A DNA stretch of 64,000 nucleotides, taken from NCBI RefSeq assembly GCF_963662805.1, contig NZ_OY759857.1, positions 207,837-271,836 on the forward strand. The letters are read 5' to 3'. Source of the DNA: an uncultured Cohaesibacter sp. (lineage in GTDB: Bacteria; Pseudomonadota; Alphaproteobacteria; Rhizobiales; Cohaesibacteraceae). The notes beneath the pieces were generated by a model. It saw nothing but the letters and a program-made list of their open reading frames with translations, was not told the origin of the DNA and searched no databases. Numbering within the stretch: position 1 is the stretch's first letter; each line of letters opens with the position of its first letter. The position numbers and the translations under genes were made by a program. Of the stretch, positions 26,324 through 35,080 are shown in pieces.

Positions 26324-27673
26324 ATGAAGCTAAAAAAAGGATTGGACTTGCCGATACTCGGCGCTCCTGTCCAGACCATTCATGAAGGGCCAAAAATCAC
26401 CAAAGTGGCTTTGAATGGTCGGGACTTCATCGGCCTCAAACCCAAGATGCTGGTCGCAGAAGGGGATAAGGTCAAGAAGGGTCAACCTCTCTTTTTGCAC
26501 AAGGCTTCTGAGGATGTGATGTATGTCGCGCCCGGTGGCGGTACAATCAGTGCCCTGAACCGAGGTGCCCGCCGTGTGCTCGAAAGCATTGTGATTTCGC
26601 TTGATGAGAGTGAAGATGAAATCACATTCGAGGCCTCCGCGTTTGACCAGCTGAGCACTCTGCCTCGTGAGAATGTTCAGAAACGCCTTTATGAAAGCGG
26701 CCAGTGGACCTTCTTCAAGACCCGGCCCTACTCATACGTTCCACTTCAGGACACCGTTCCCCACTCCATCTTTGTAACGGCCATGGACACCGACCCGCTT
26801 GCAGCGGACCCGAAGGTGATCATCGCCGAGAATGCCGCAGCCTTCGGCGCCGGTGTGGATGTGATTTCCCGTCTGACCGATGGTCATGTCTATGTCTGCC
26901 ATGCTCCGGACGCCAAGATGCCGGGCGTGACTGCCGAAACGGTGGTGTTCGAAACCTTTGAGGGCCCTCATCCTGCGGGTCTCGCCGGTACGCACATCCA
27001 TTACCTTGATCCCGTCAGCTCCGCTAAGACCGTCTGGTCGATTTCCTACGCTGACGTCATCGCGATCGGCAATCTCTTCACCACCGGCAAGTTGGACACC
27101 GACCGCACGATCGCCATTTGCGGTCCGCTGGCGACCAACCCGCGTCTGGTGAAGACCCGCGTCGGTGCCTCGACGGACGAGTTGACCGCAGGCGAAGCCG
27201 AAGTCGGCATCGACTGCCGTGTTATTTCCGGCTCCGTTCTGTCGGGTGTCCATGCTCATGACCAGTTCGCCTATCTTTCGCGCTCTGCACGGCAGATCAC
27301 GCTGATCGAGGAAGACACAAAACAGCGCCTTCTGGGCTGGGTGAATGCTTCGACCAACAACTGGTCCTTCACCAATGTGCATTTGTCCTCATTGTTCGCG
27401 AAAGACAAGAAGTTCGCATTCGGTTCGAACCAGCGTGGTGGCCGCCGTGCGATGGTGCCATTTGGGTCCTACGAGCAAGTGGTTCCTCTGGACATTCTGC
27501 CAACCCAGCTGCTTCGTGCCCTGCTGACGTTGGACACGGACCTGTCCCAGAAGCTTGGCGCGTTGGAACTGGATGAAGAGGATCTTGCTCTGTGTACCTT
27601 CATCTGTCACTCGAAATATGAGTATGGCGAAGCCTTGCGCGCCAATCTCGCGAAAATCGAAAAAGAGGGCTAA
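26324..27673 (+). CDS. nqrA: Na+-translocating NADH:quinone reductase subunit A
   Basis: This 449-residue cytoplasmic subunit of the sodium-pumping NADH:ubiquinone oxidoreductase is the quinone-associated, non-membrane subunit. Family features include the N-terminal KLKKGLDLPILGAPVQTI, the biotinyl-like KPKMLVAEGDKVKKGQPLF segment, APGGGTISALNRGARRVL, and the C-terminal PFGSYEQVVPLDILPTQLL with nearby Cys residues. Length matches the usual 446-450. It is the first gene of nqrABCDEF and is followed by nqrB after three bases. Confidence 0.96.
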   Translation: MKLKKGLDLPILGAPVQTIHEGPKITKVALNGRDFIGLKPKMLVAEGDKVKKGQPLFLHKASEDVMYVAPGGGTISALNRGARRVLESIVISLDESEDEITFEASAFDQLSTLPRENVQKRLYESGQWTFFKTRPYSYVPLQDTVPHSIFVTAMDTDPLAADPKVIIAENAAAFGAGVDVISRLTDGHVYVCHAPDAKMPGVTAETVVFETFEGPHPAGLAGTHIHYLDPVSSAKTVWSISYADVIAIGNLFTTGKLDTDRTIAICGPLATNPRLVKTRVGASTDELTAGEAEVGIDCRVISGSVLSGVHAHDQFAYLSRSARQITLIEEDTKQRLLGWVNASTNNWSFTNVHLSSLFAKDKKFAFGSNQRGGRRAMVPFGSYEQVVPLDILPTQLLRALLTLDTDLSQKLGALELDEEDLALCTFICHSKYEYGEALRANLAKIEKEG

Positions 27674-27676
27674 ACC

Positions 27677-28885
27677 TTGGGTCTGCGCAGTTTTTTCGAC
27701 AGCATCGAGCCGCATTTCCATAAAGGCGGCAAGCTGGAAAAGTACTTTGCCATCTACGAGATGGTGGAGTCCTTCATCTATACGCCCAAGTTCGTAACAC
27801 GCGCCGCGCCTCACGCGCGCGACGATATCGACTTGAAGCGTGTCATGTCCTACGTCGTTCTGGCCACATTCCCATGTGTGCTGATGGCTCTTTATAATAC
27901 CGGCTATCAGACCAACATGGCTCTGTCCCAGCTCGGCATCACCGACGTTCCCGGCTGGCGGGCATGGATCCTTTCCGCGGTTGGTATCGGGTTCAACCCG
28001 GACAATATCTTTGCCAACGTCATGCACGGACTGCTCTACTTCCTGCCGGTCTATATCATTACCCTGGCAGCTGGCGGCATCGTCGAAGTGATCTTCGCCA
28101 TCGTGCGTGGTCATGAGATCAACGAAGGCTTCTTCGTGACCTCCATGCTCTATGCGTTGATCATGCCAGCCTCCACGCCGCTCTGGATGGTTGCTCTTGG
28201 CATCATCTTCGGCGTTGTCATGGGCAAGGAAGTGTTCGGTGGGACAGGCAAGAACTTCCTCAACCCGGCGCTTGTCGGTCGTGCCTTCCTCTATTTCGCC
28301 TATCCGGCAGCGATGTCCGGTGACGCGATCTGGACCCCGGTCGATGGTTTCTCCGGCGCAACCGCCCTCGGGGTTGCTGCAGCACAGGGCCATCAGGCAC
28401 TGAGCAGCATCGATCTGAGCTGGTGGGATGCCTTTGTCGGCATCATGCAGGGCTCCCTTGGTGAAACCTCTGCACTGGCCTGCCTTATTGGTGGCGTCTT
28501 CCTCGTCTACACCAAGATCGCCAACTGGCGCCTCATCCTTGGCTGTGTCGTGGGTACCGCCGGCTTCTCCCTGCTGTTGAACTTTATCGGATCCGATTCC
28601 AACCCGATGTTCGCAATGCCCTTCTGGTGGCATATGGTTCTCGGCGGCTGGGCATTCGGTCTGGTGTTCATGGTGACCGAGCCTGTCTCCGCCGCGCACA
28701 CCAACGCCGGTCGCTTCTGGTACGGTGTTCTGATCGGCTTCATGGTGATCATGATCCGCGTGATCAACCCGGCTTTCCCGGAAGGCATGATGCTCGCCAT
28801 CCTGTTCGGTAACATTTTCGCACCGCTCATCGACTATGTCGTCGTGCGTGCCAACATCAAGCGGAGGGCTGCTCGCAATGCCTGA
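27677..28885 (+). CDS. nqrB: Na+-translocating NADH:quinone reductase subunit B
   Basis: This 402-residue membrane subunit carries a covalent FMN and is a central part of the Na+ path. The flavinylation motif is DGFSGATAL with Thr229 as the expected FMN attachment site for ApbE. About ten helices are visible, and the N-terminus begins with the family's amphipathic GLRSFFDSIEPHFHKGGKLE. The start codon is TTG at 27677, the only reasonable start giving this conserved N-terminus; it lies three bases after the nqrA stop. The 3' end overlaps nqrC by 8 bases. Confidence 0.96.
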   Translation: MGLRSFFDSIEPHFHKGGKLEKYFAIYEMVESFIYTPKFVTRAAPHARDDIDLKRVMSYVVLATFPCVLMALYNTGYQTNMALSQLGITDVPGWRAWILSAVGIGFNPDNIFANVMHGLLYFLPVYIITLAAGGIVEVIFAIVRGHEINEGFFVTSMLYALIMPASTPLWMVALGIIFGVVMGKEVFGGTGKNFLNPALVGRAFLYFAYPAAMSGDAIWTPVDGFSGATALGVAAAQGHQALSSIDLSWWDAFVGIMQGSLGETSALACLIGGVFLVYTKIANWRLILGCVVGTAGFSLLLNFIGSDSNPMFAMPFWWHMVLGGWAFGLVFMVTEPVSAAHTNAGRFWYGVLIGFMVIMIRVINPAFPEGMMLAILFGNIFAPLIDYVVVRANIKRRAARNA

Positions 28886-29693
28886 GGCATCTGAAAAGAA
28901 ACTCGGACCTTGGGGACGTTTTCTGGCCATGCCAGCCGACAACCCCGTCAAAACGGTCATCGTTGCCGTGGGCCTGTGTCTGTTCTGCTCCATGATCGTT
29001 TCGGCAGCAGCCGTTGCTCTGAAACCGGTTCAGGAACAGAACAAGGTTCTCGACAAGCGCCGGAATATTCTCGAAGTGGCTGGCCTCTACCAGCCCGGCA
29101 TCAACGTCAACACGACCTTCACGGAAAAAGTGGAGCCGCGCCTCGTTGATATCGAAACCGGCAAGTTTTCCGACGCCGCTGACCCGGCAACCTATGACCA
29201 GCGCGTTGCGGCCAAGGATCCGTCCATGTCCGTTGCGCTGGACGATGACCCGGCAGGTATCGGTCGTCAGGCCAAACTGGCTGCCGTCTATCTGGTTCGC
29301 AATGATGCTGGCGAGATCGACAAGATCATCCTGCCGGTTCATGGCTATGGACTGTGGTCGACCCTCTATGGCTTCGTGGCGCTGAAAGCAGACGGCAATG
29401 AAGTGGCCGGCTTCCAGTTTTATGAACATGCCGAGACCCCGGGCCTTGGTGCCGAAGTCGATAACCCGCGCTGGAAGGCCCAGTGGCCGGGCAAGAAAAT
29501 CTACGGTGAAGATGGCGATGTTCAGATCACTGTATCCAAGACGCCCGCTTCCGGCGATATGGCCCAGTACCATATCGACAGTCTGGCTGGCGCAACCCTG
29601 ACAAGCCGTGGCGTTGATAACCTTGTCCATTTCTGGATGGGCGAACAGGGCTTCAAGCGCTTCCTTGATAACCTCAAAGAAGGGACGGTCTGA
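28878..29693 (+). CDS. nqrC: Na+-translocating NADH:quinone reductase subunit C
   Basis: This 271-residue subunit has one N-terminal transmembrane helix (about 25-45) and a periplasmic FMN-binding domain. The attachment motif is DSLAGATLTS with Thr240; the more usual Ser before GAT is Ala here, still within what ApbE accepts. GYGLWSTLYGFVAL and EHAETPGLGAEV are family landmarks. The ATG at 28878 has a strong GCGGAGG site inside the end of nqrB and gives an 8-base overlap; the longer frame from 28836 is not used. It overlaps nqrD by one base. Confidence 0.95.
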   Translation: MPEASEKKLGPWGRFLAMPADNPVKTVIVAVGLCLFCSMIVSAAAVALKPVQEQNKVLDKRRNILEVAGLYQPGINVNTTFTEKVEPRLVDIETGKFSDAADPATYDQRVAAKDPSMSVALDDDPAGIGRQAKLAAVYLVRNDAGEIDKIILPVHGYGLWSTLYGFVALKADGNEVAGFQFYEHAETPGLGAEVDNPRWKAQWPGKKIYGEDGDVQITVSKTPASGDMAQYHIDSLAGATLTSRGVDNLVHFWMGEQGFKRFLDNLKEGTV

Positions 29694-30352
29694 TGTCTGA
29701 GCCAAGCAGAAAAGAAATGCTGATCGACCCGTTGGTCGATAACAACCCCATCACTTTACAGGTTCTGGGCATTTGCTCGGCCCTAGCCGTGACATCCTCC
29801 CTCAAAGTCGCGTTTGTGATGGCCTTGTCTGTGACGCTGGTGACCGCGTTCTCGAACCTGTTCATTTCGATCATCCGCAACCATATTCCCAACAACATCC
29901 GCATCATCGTGCAGATGATCATCATTGCGTCCTTGGTGATCCTGGTCGATCAGGTCCTGAAGGCCTATGCCTTCGAGATTTCGAAAACCCTGTCGGTTTT
30001 CGTTGGCCTGATCATTACCAACTGTATCGTGATGGGACGTGCTGAAGCCTATGCCATGAAGAACCCGCCAGTGGCGAGTTTCCTCGACGGGATCGGCAAC
30101 GGTTTGGGCTACTCGCTGATCCTGATGATGGTTGGTGTCATTCGTGAGCTGTTCGGAGCAGGCGCTCTGTTCGGGATCACTATCCTGCCGACTGTGAACA
30201 ACGGTGGCTGGTATGTGCCGAATGGTCTGCTGCTTCTTCCGCCAAGTGCCTTCTTCATCATCGGCCTGATCATCTGGGCCTTCCGCACCTGGAAACCGAA
30301 ACAGGTTGAAGCACGCGACTTCAAGATCATTGAACAAGAAGGGGGCCACTGA
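29693..30352 (+). CDS. nqrD: Na+-translocating NADH:quinone reductase subunit D
   Basis: This 219-residue integral membrane protein has six hydrophobic helices and belongs to the NqrD/RnfE family. Landmarks are NPITLQVLGICSALAVTSSL near the start, IVMGRAEAYAMKNPP and the C-terminal PPSAFFIIGLIIWAFR. NqrD and NqrE are topologically inverted homologues that hold an iron centre between them, with NqrM needed for its insertion. It overlaps nqrC by one base, and nqrE begins two bases after it. Confidence 0.96.
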   Translation: MSEPSRKEMLIDPLVDNNPITLQVLGICSALAVTSSLKVAFVMALSVTLVTAFSNLFISIIRNHIPNNIRIIVQMIIIASLVILVDQVLKAYAFEISKTLSVFVGLIITNCIVMGRAEAYAMKNPPVASFLDGIGNGLGYSLILMMVGVIRELFGAGALFGITILPTVNNGGWYVPNGLLLLPPSAFFIIGLIIWAFRTWKPKQVEARDFKIIEQEGGH

Positions 30353-30354
30353 TT

Positions 30355-30963
30355 ATGGAAGGTCTCGTTTCCCTCGCCGTAAAGGCGATCTTCCTTGAGA
30401 ACCTTGCGCTCTCCTTCTTCCTTGGCATGTGTACCTTTCTGGCCGTGTCCAAGAAGATCGAAACCGCGCTCGGCCTCGGCATTTCCGTGACCGTCGTTCA
30501 GGCCATCACGGTTCCTGCCAACAACCTGATCCTGACCTACCTTCTCAATGACGGGGCTCTTTCTTGGCTCGGTCTTGAGAATGTCGATCTGCGCTTCCTT
30601 GGCCTCATCTCCTACATTGGTGTGATCGCCGCGATGGTTCAGATCCTCGAGATGATCCTCGATCGCTTCTTCCCCGCGCTCTACAACGCGCTCGGCATCT
30701 TCCTGCCACTCATCACCGTGAACTGCGCCATCCTAGGTGGCTCGCTCTTCATGGTGGAACGTGGCTATGATTTTGCAGAAGCAACGACCTACGGCATCTC
30801 CTCCGGCATCGGTTGGGCTCTGGCGATCACCGCAATGGCCGGTGTCCGCGAGAAGCTGAAATATTCCGACGTGCCCGCTGGCCTTCAGGGTCTGGGTGTA
30901 ACATTCATCACCGCAGGGTTGATGGCCATGGGCTTCATGGCTTTCTCCGGCGTGAAGCTGTAA
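30355..30963 (+). CDS. nqrE: Na+-translocating NADH:quinone reductase subunit E
   Basis: This 202-residue membrane protein with six helices belongs to the NqrE/RnfA family. Family sequence includes VKAIFLENLALSFFLGMCTF with a conserved Cys, and INC-type segment PLITVNCAILGGSLFMVER with the second conserved Cys. These cysteines face the iron site shared with NqrD. It is followed after 12 bases, with a good AGGGAG site, by nqrF. Confidence 0.96.
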   Translation: MEGLVSLAVKAIFLENLALSFFLGMCTFLAVSKKIETALGLGISVTVVQAITVPANNLILTYLLNDGALSWLGLENVDLRFLGLISYIGVIAAMVQILEMILDRFFPALYNALGIFLPLITVNCAILGGSLFMVERGYDFAEATTYGISSGIGWALAITAMAGVREKLKYSDVPAGLQGLGVTFITAGLMAMGFMAFSGVKL

Positions 30964-30975
30964 GGGAGACAACAA

Positions 30976-32196
30976 ATGCAAGAGTTCGCCCTTGGCATCA
31001 CGTTCTTCACGATCATCGTGTTGGCGCTGGTGTTCCTGATCCTGTTTGCGCGTGGCCGACTGGTTTCGTCGGGCAACGTCAACATCACCATCAACGGTGA
31101 ACGCACGATCTCCGTCCCTGCTGGCGGCAAGCTGCTTGGTGTTCTGGCCGGGCAGAAGATCTTCGTTCCGTCCGCTTGTGGTGGTGGTGGTACCTGCGCT
31201 CAGTGTCGATGCAAGGTTCTCGAAGGTGGCGGATCCATTCTGCCGACCGAAGAAACCCACATCACCAAGCGTGAAGCCCGCGAAGGCGACCGCCTGTCCT
31301 GTCAGGTGGCCGTGAAGCAGGACATGAAAATCGAAGTACCTGAAGAGGTCTTCGGCGTGAAGAAATGGCAGTGCACCGTTCGCTCGAACGAAAACGTTGC
31401 CACCTTCATCAAGAACCTCGTTCTGGAACTGCCCGAAGGCGAGGACGTCAAGTTCCGCGCCGGTGGTTACATTCAGATCGAAGCGCCTGCCCACGTGGTC
31501 AACTACAAGGACTTCGACGTTCAGGATGAATATCGCGAAGATTGGGACAAGTTCAATCTTTGGCAATATGTCTCCAAGGTCGATGAGCCGGTAGAACGCG
31601 CCTACTCAATGGCCAACTATCCGGAAGAAAAAGGCCTGATCATGCTCAACGTACGCGTCGCCAGCCCCCCTCCGGGCATGCCGGGCGTACCTCCGGGCAA
31701 GATGTCGTCCTACATCTTCAACCTCAAACCCGGTGACAAGGTCACCATTTCCGGTCCGTTCGGCGAATTCTTCGCCCGCGACACCAACAAGGAAATGGTC
31801 TTCATCGGTGGTGGTGCCGGTATGGCTCCGATGCGCTCGCACATCTTCGATCAGCTCAAGCGGATTCATACGGATCGCAAGATCACCTTCTGGTACGGCG
31901 CCCGCTCCAAGCGTGAAATGTTCTTCGTGGAAGACTTTGATCAACTGGCTGCGGAAAACCCGAACTTCACCTGGCATGTGGCTCTGTCCGATGCGCTGCC
32001 TGAGGACGACTGGGATGGCTACACCGGCTTCATCCATAACGTTCTCTACGAGCAGTATCTGAAGCACCATGAGGCTCCGGAAGATTGCGAATACTACATG
32101 TGCGGTCCTCCGATCATGAACCAGTCCGTGATCAACATGCTGCTTGATCTGGGCGTTGACCGTGAAGACATCATGCTTGATGATTTCGGCGGCTAA
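30976..32196 (+). CDS. nqrF: Na+-translocating NADH:quinone reductase subunit F (NADH dehydrogenase)
   Basis: This 406-residue subunit is the electron entry point. It has one N-terminal helix (about 5-25), a 2Fe-2S ferredoxin domain (SACGGGGTCAQC with a distant fourth Cys in RLSCQVAV), an FAD-binding domain (RAYSMANYP), and an NADH-binding domain (FIGGGAGMAPMRSHIFDQL, CGPPIMN). It ends with the family's LDDFGG. It closes the operon and is followed by a strong terminator. Confidence 0.96.
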   Translation: MQEFALGITFFTIIVLALVFLILFARGRLVSSGNVNITINGERTISVPAGGKLLGVLAGQKIFVPSACGGGGTCAQCRCKVLEGGGSILPTEETHITKREAREGDRLSCQVAVKQDMKIEVPEEVFGVKKWQCTVRSNENVATFIKNLVLELPEGEDVKFRAGGYIQIEAPAHVVNYKDFDVQDEYREDWDKFNLWQYVSKVDEPVERAYSMANYPEEKGLIMLNVRVASPPPGMPGVPPGKMSSYIFNLKPGDKVTISGPFGEFFARDTNKEMVFIGGGAGMAPMRSHIFDQLKRIHTDRKITFWYGARSKREMFFVEDFDQLAAENPNFTWHVALSDALPEDDWDGYTGFIHNVLYEQYLKHHEAPEDCEYYMCGPPIMNQSVINMLLDLGVDREDIMLDDFGG

Positions 32197-32220
32197 ACTG
32201 ATAAATCAGATGTCGATTTT

Positions 32221-32252
32221 AAGGGTCGGGATGGTTATCCCGGCCCTTTTTT
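32221..32252 (+). terminator. Rho-independent terminator of the nqr operon
   Basis: GGGTCGGGA pairs with TCCCGGCCC (one G-T wobble) across a 6-base loop, followed by six T. It lies about 25 bases after nqrF. Confidence 0.9.
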
Positions 32253-32301
32253 GTGTCCAAAAATCGCGAGATTTGGCCAAATTTCAGTGATTATAATATT
32301 T

Positions 32302-32311
32302 GCGAATTCGC
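32302..32311. promoter_or_regulatory. Small palindrome upstream of the GntR gene
   Basis: GCGAATTCGC is a perfect 10-bp palindrome that lies just after a TATAAT-like box (32292-32297), about 165 bp upstream of the GntR-family gene. It may be an autoregulatory operator, but a 10-bp palindrome can arise by chance. Confidence 0.3.
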
Positions 32312-32476
32312 GAAAATTATACCGAACTGTTGAATTGCTTCAAGGAATGAACTAACCTTTGGTTGTAGATGTGCGGTTGAGATCGCCCGTTGCCAGATCC
32401 AGAAGGGTCCGGATTGAGTAAGAGGCAGGTCTACTTACCTCCACAGAATCTGGGAAACATTCAAGGCGGTTGTGCT

Positions 32477-33205
32477 ATGGCACCAAACCGTGAGGAGCGC
32501 CATTTGGCTTCGCAAACAGCGGTTAAGTATCTGGCTATCAAGGAACAGATCGTCGACCGGATCCGCAAAAAGCATTGGCCGCCGGGCTCGCTTTTGCCTT
32601 CGGAAATTCAACTGGCAGAAGAGTTTTGCTGCGCGCGCGCCACGGTCAACCGGGCTTTGGCACAGCTATCCGAGGATGGTATCATTGATCGCCGCCGAAA
32701 AGCCGGGAGCCGCGTCAATACGCTGCCCCAGCGAAGTGTTCGCATCGACATCATTTGTGCCCAAAGAGAGGTGGAGCGTCGCGGGGCGGACTATCGCTAT
32801 CAGCAGCTCCGCCGCGCTTATGGTCCGGCGCCGGAGTGGATTCGCGAGCTTCTGAAAATACCGTCCGATGTCGAGATGCTTTATGTTCAGAGCCTGCACT
32901 TCGCCAATGACAGCCCATTCCAGTTTCAGGAAGCCTGGCTGAACGCGACAGATCATCCCGAAGTGGTCGATCTCGACTTCACCCAACGGGATCCGTTCAA
33001 TTGGGTTCTGGGAGAAATGCCGTTCCTTGATACATCGCTCTTTCTGAAGGCACAGTCAGCACACAAACATGTGGCGAAATGCCTTGAGATTGATGAGGGC
33101 GATCCTGTCCTGTTTCGCAACTATCATGGATCCTGGTCGTCAAAGACGGTCTGCTTCTTCCGCAGGATCTATCGTGACGATTATGAAATCATTTCCCACG
33201 GCTAG
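32477..33205 (+). CDS. GntR family regulator, HutC subfamily
   Basis: This 242-residue regulator has an N-terminal winged helix (SLLPSEIQLAEEFCCARATVNRALAQL and DGIIDRRRKAGSRV in parts) and a C-terminal UTRA effector domain (about 90-235: LLKIPSDVEMLYVQSLHFAND, FQEAWLNAT, CLEIDEGDPVLFRNYHG). ATG 32477 has an AAGGCGG site at a suitable distance; the longer frame from 32390 is less likely. UTRA domains bind small ligands such as urocanate, sugars or phosphonates. No catabolic genes adjoin it, so its target is unclear. Confidence 0.86.
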   Translation: MAPNREERHLASQTAVKYLAIKEQIVDRIRKKHWPPGSLLPSEIQLAEEFCCARATVNRALAQLSEDGIIDRRRKAGSRVNTLPQRSVRIDIICAQREVERRGADYRYQQLRRAYGPAPEWIRELLKIPSDVEMLYVQSLHFANDSPFQFQEAWLNATDHPEVVDLDFTQRDPFNWVLGEMPFLDTSLFLKAQSAHKHVAKCLEIDEGDPVLFRNYHGSWSSKTVCFFRRIYRDDYEIISHG

Positions 33206-33276
33206 GGCGCATTGATGACCAGTAGGGGCATGTTGCCCCAATGTCGTGCATGGATGCTTTCGCGAAGGAAAGCTAC

Positions 33277-33546
33277 TCAGGCGCTCAGGGCGAGAGGATT
33301 GAGCTCGGACGACCACGCGTCTTCGATGACGCGTTCGATGGCGGGCATCATTTCTTCCCAGCTGAAGGGAACGACGTGGGTGCGAACGCGATCCGCTCCG
33401 ATGCTGTAAGCCAGCAATTCATTGTCAAGATTTGGGTGCGCTGCAGAATAAATCTCCTGCCGGTCACAGTTTGGAAGGGCTTCGGCTTCCATGGCTATGG
33501 CGCGGGCTGCCTTCAGGCATTCGGCCTGTCTATCGTATCCAACCAT
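33277..33546 (-). CDS. Small hypothetical protein
   Basis: This 89-residue frame has no recognised domain. It is predicted to be soluble and mostly helical (DRQAECLKAARAIAMEAEAL, EEMMPAIERVIEDAW) with balanced charge. An AGGAG sequence lies 7 bases before the ATG, a very good ribosome site, and this is the main reason to accept it as a gene. It is convergent with the GntR gene. The A/G-rich region upstream could carry its own promoter. Confidence 0.6.
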   Translation of the reverse strand: MVGYDRQAECLKAARAIAMEAEALPNCDRQEIYSAAHPNLDNELLAYSIGADRVRTHVVPFSWEEMMPAIERVIEDAWSSELNPLALSA

Positions 33547-33762
33547 TGGTATCTCCTACTTACGTATGATTGGATAGCAATTTTTGCCGGGAGGGGCATC
33601 TGTAAATTCGAAGCTTGAAGTAATTTTGCACTGCAAAATAAACTGTAGTTAATAACGTTGCAGTGCAAAACGGATAAAAGTGACGAGTCTTGCAAGGATA
33701 GGTTTTAATGCTTGTTTAAGTGCCTTCTTAAATTGAAGAATGACTGTGATATCCTGCTGCGG

Positions 33763-34242
33763 TCACTCACAGGGCCCGTTCAGGGTCTTGGCATAGGCGT
33801 TGACAATCGGCTCCCAGCGGCTCTTTTCATATCCCGGATACTGAAAATACATGTGATGCATCGGGCCGGTGTCACAACCCTCGACCCTGAGATAGTAGAC
33901 GTCTTCACCCTTCCAGCCCGACAGCACGAACCATCCTTTTCCGCCCGCCTCGTAGGTGATGGTGGAATCCTGGGAATAGATATCGGTTTCAAAGGCGCGA
34001 TAGTCGGAGAACCGATCTCCGGCGTGATTGTAAGACCCGTAGATCCGGATTTCACCGTGATAGAAATCGCTTTGATACAGTCGCCCATCGCCGTTCTCGG
34101 AACCTTGAAGGGAATAGAAGTCAGCGGGCAGGGAAGCCGACGTGCCGAAGCGATCATTGGTGTAGGTAAAGGAGTCGGCAAAAGCGGTGCCAGCAAACAA
34201 TAATGGCACCAGAAGCATTGAAATCAGAAACGGTTTGAGCAT
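33763..34242 (-). CDS. Small secreted protein of unknown function
   Basis: This 159-residue protein has a signal peptide (KPFLISMLLVPLLFAGTAFA, cleavage after AFA). The mature part begins DSFTYTNDRFGTSASLPADFY, a pattern found in small periplasmic proteins of Rhizobiales. A Cys pair is present (EGCDTGP and GPCE at the end), probably a disulfide. ATG 34242 is chosen because GAGAGG precedes it and the signal peptide starts there. Function unknown. Confidence 0.7.
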   Translation of the reverse strand: MLKPFLISMLLVPLLFAGTAFADSFTYTNDRFGTSASLPADFYSLQGSENGDGRLYQSDFYHGEIRIYGSYNHAGDRFSDYRAFETDIYSQDSTITYEAGGKGWFVLSGWKGEDVYYLRVEGCDTGPMHHMYFQYPGYEKSRWEPIVNAYAKTLNGPCE

Positions 34243-34377
34243 GGTCTTGCCTCTCATCTCATGCGTGCAGAAACGCACGTTGCATGATATGCGGCAGACG
34301 TGTTCTTTGATACTGAATTTTGACGATGTTGCCCTGTCATCCGCAGGCCATCAGTAGCAGATGGACAAAGCGCATCC

Positions 34378-34677
34378 TTATCGCGGGGAGGCGTGCAACA
34401 GGCTGATGCCGTGCCTCACGCAACAGGCTTCTGCCGACGTGACGGGCAGTATTTTCTTCTTCTTGGCATGATCAATCTCTTCGATCGACAGCGACCCGCT
34501 TCGATCAAGGTCGATGGCCACAAACAATTGCCCGACGTTGGAAAGACCGGCATAGGCCGCCGTGAATTCATCGAAGGCGACAACGTCGTCTCCGTTTCGA
34601 TCAATCGGGGGAGCGTCATCAGCAACCGCAGGGTTCACCATCAGCCACAAAACCCCGGCAACGAGTGTCTTGTTCAT
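34378..34677 (-). CDS. Small secreted EF-hand calcium-binding protein
   Basis: This 99-residue protein has an N-terminal signal peptide (to about residue 19, ending AVA) and two EF-hand loops: DRNGDDVVAFDE and DLDRSGSLSIEE, each with the expected acidic positions 1, 3, 5 and Glu at 12. The loops are close together, as in calmodulin-like pairs, so it may bind two Ca2+ in the periplasm. A CysCys pair near the end (AEACCVRHG) is unusual. It is the neighbour of the repeat region following sdaA and is on the same strand. Confidence 0.75.
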   Translation of the reverse strand: MNKTLVAGVLWLMVNPAVADDAPPIDRNGDDVVAFDEFTAAYAGLSNVGQLFVAIDLDRSGSLSIEEIDHAKKKKILPVTSAEACCVRHGISLLHASPR

Positions 34678-34858
34678 CTTGCTACTCCATCTGGTTCAAA
34701 GTCAAAAACCGCTTTTGAATGCCCGGAATGGATGATGACCGCGAAGATGGGCGAAATTGAATGGAAAATCGGGCAATGATGAGGCCGAAATATGATGTGG
34801 CTTTTGCGTAACACTCGGAAGGCGGTAGAAATCAGCGCAAACGCGCCCCATGGATCGG

Positions 34859-34969
34859 CACTCCGGCAGATTCACGGTGGGCCCGCCACAAGATAGGCCG
34901 CCGGTTCTTGGACCGGCGCAAAGCCTATTGACAAGCAAAGAAGCGAGGAGGGCTTGATGCGATCATCAA
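34859..34969. repeat. 111-bp tandem unit, distal copy
   Basis: This unit is the sdaA-distal copy of a two-unit tandem array. It contains about 24 bases resembling the last codons of sdaA and 87 bases of hairpin-forming DNA. The hairpin part differs from the adjacent copy at only two positions. The sdaA-like part differs at about seven: read in the sdaA frame it encodes GGPTVNLPEC with several synonymous changes, and the stop codon has become CGA. Nothing resembling the unit continues to the left. Confidence 0.9.
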
Positions 34970-35080
34970 CACTCGGGCAAGTTCACAGCGAGCCCGCCAC
35001 AAGATAGGCCGCCGGTTCTTGGACCGGCGCAAAGCCTATCGACAAGCAAAGAAGCGAGGCGGGCTTGATGCGATCATCAA
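34970..35080. repeat. 111-bp tandem unit, sdaA-proximal copy with strong hairpin
   Basis: This copy directly follows the sdaA stop codon. Read from the minus strand it has TGA TGA, TTGATG/CATCAA, then a three-tier stem: GCCCGCC, GATAGGC, CGCCGGT pairing with ACCGGCG, GCCTATC, GGCGGGC around a 6-base loop. It then encodes GGLAVNLPEC and a stop again, almost identical to the true sdaA end. The period is exactly 111 bp (37 codons), and a third partial copy is the real sdaA 3' end from 35081. Confidence 0.92.

Noticed and set aside
27389..28993. Long minus-strand open frame antisense to nqrA-nqrB-nqrC
   Set aside because: It covers parts of three certain nqr genes and is very rich in His, Glu and Asp, as expected for a reversed membrane-protein gene.
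34859..35080. CRISPR-like repeats
   Set aside because: There are only two units of 111 bp with hairpins and coding remnants, no spacers of uniform length and no cas genes.
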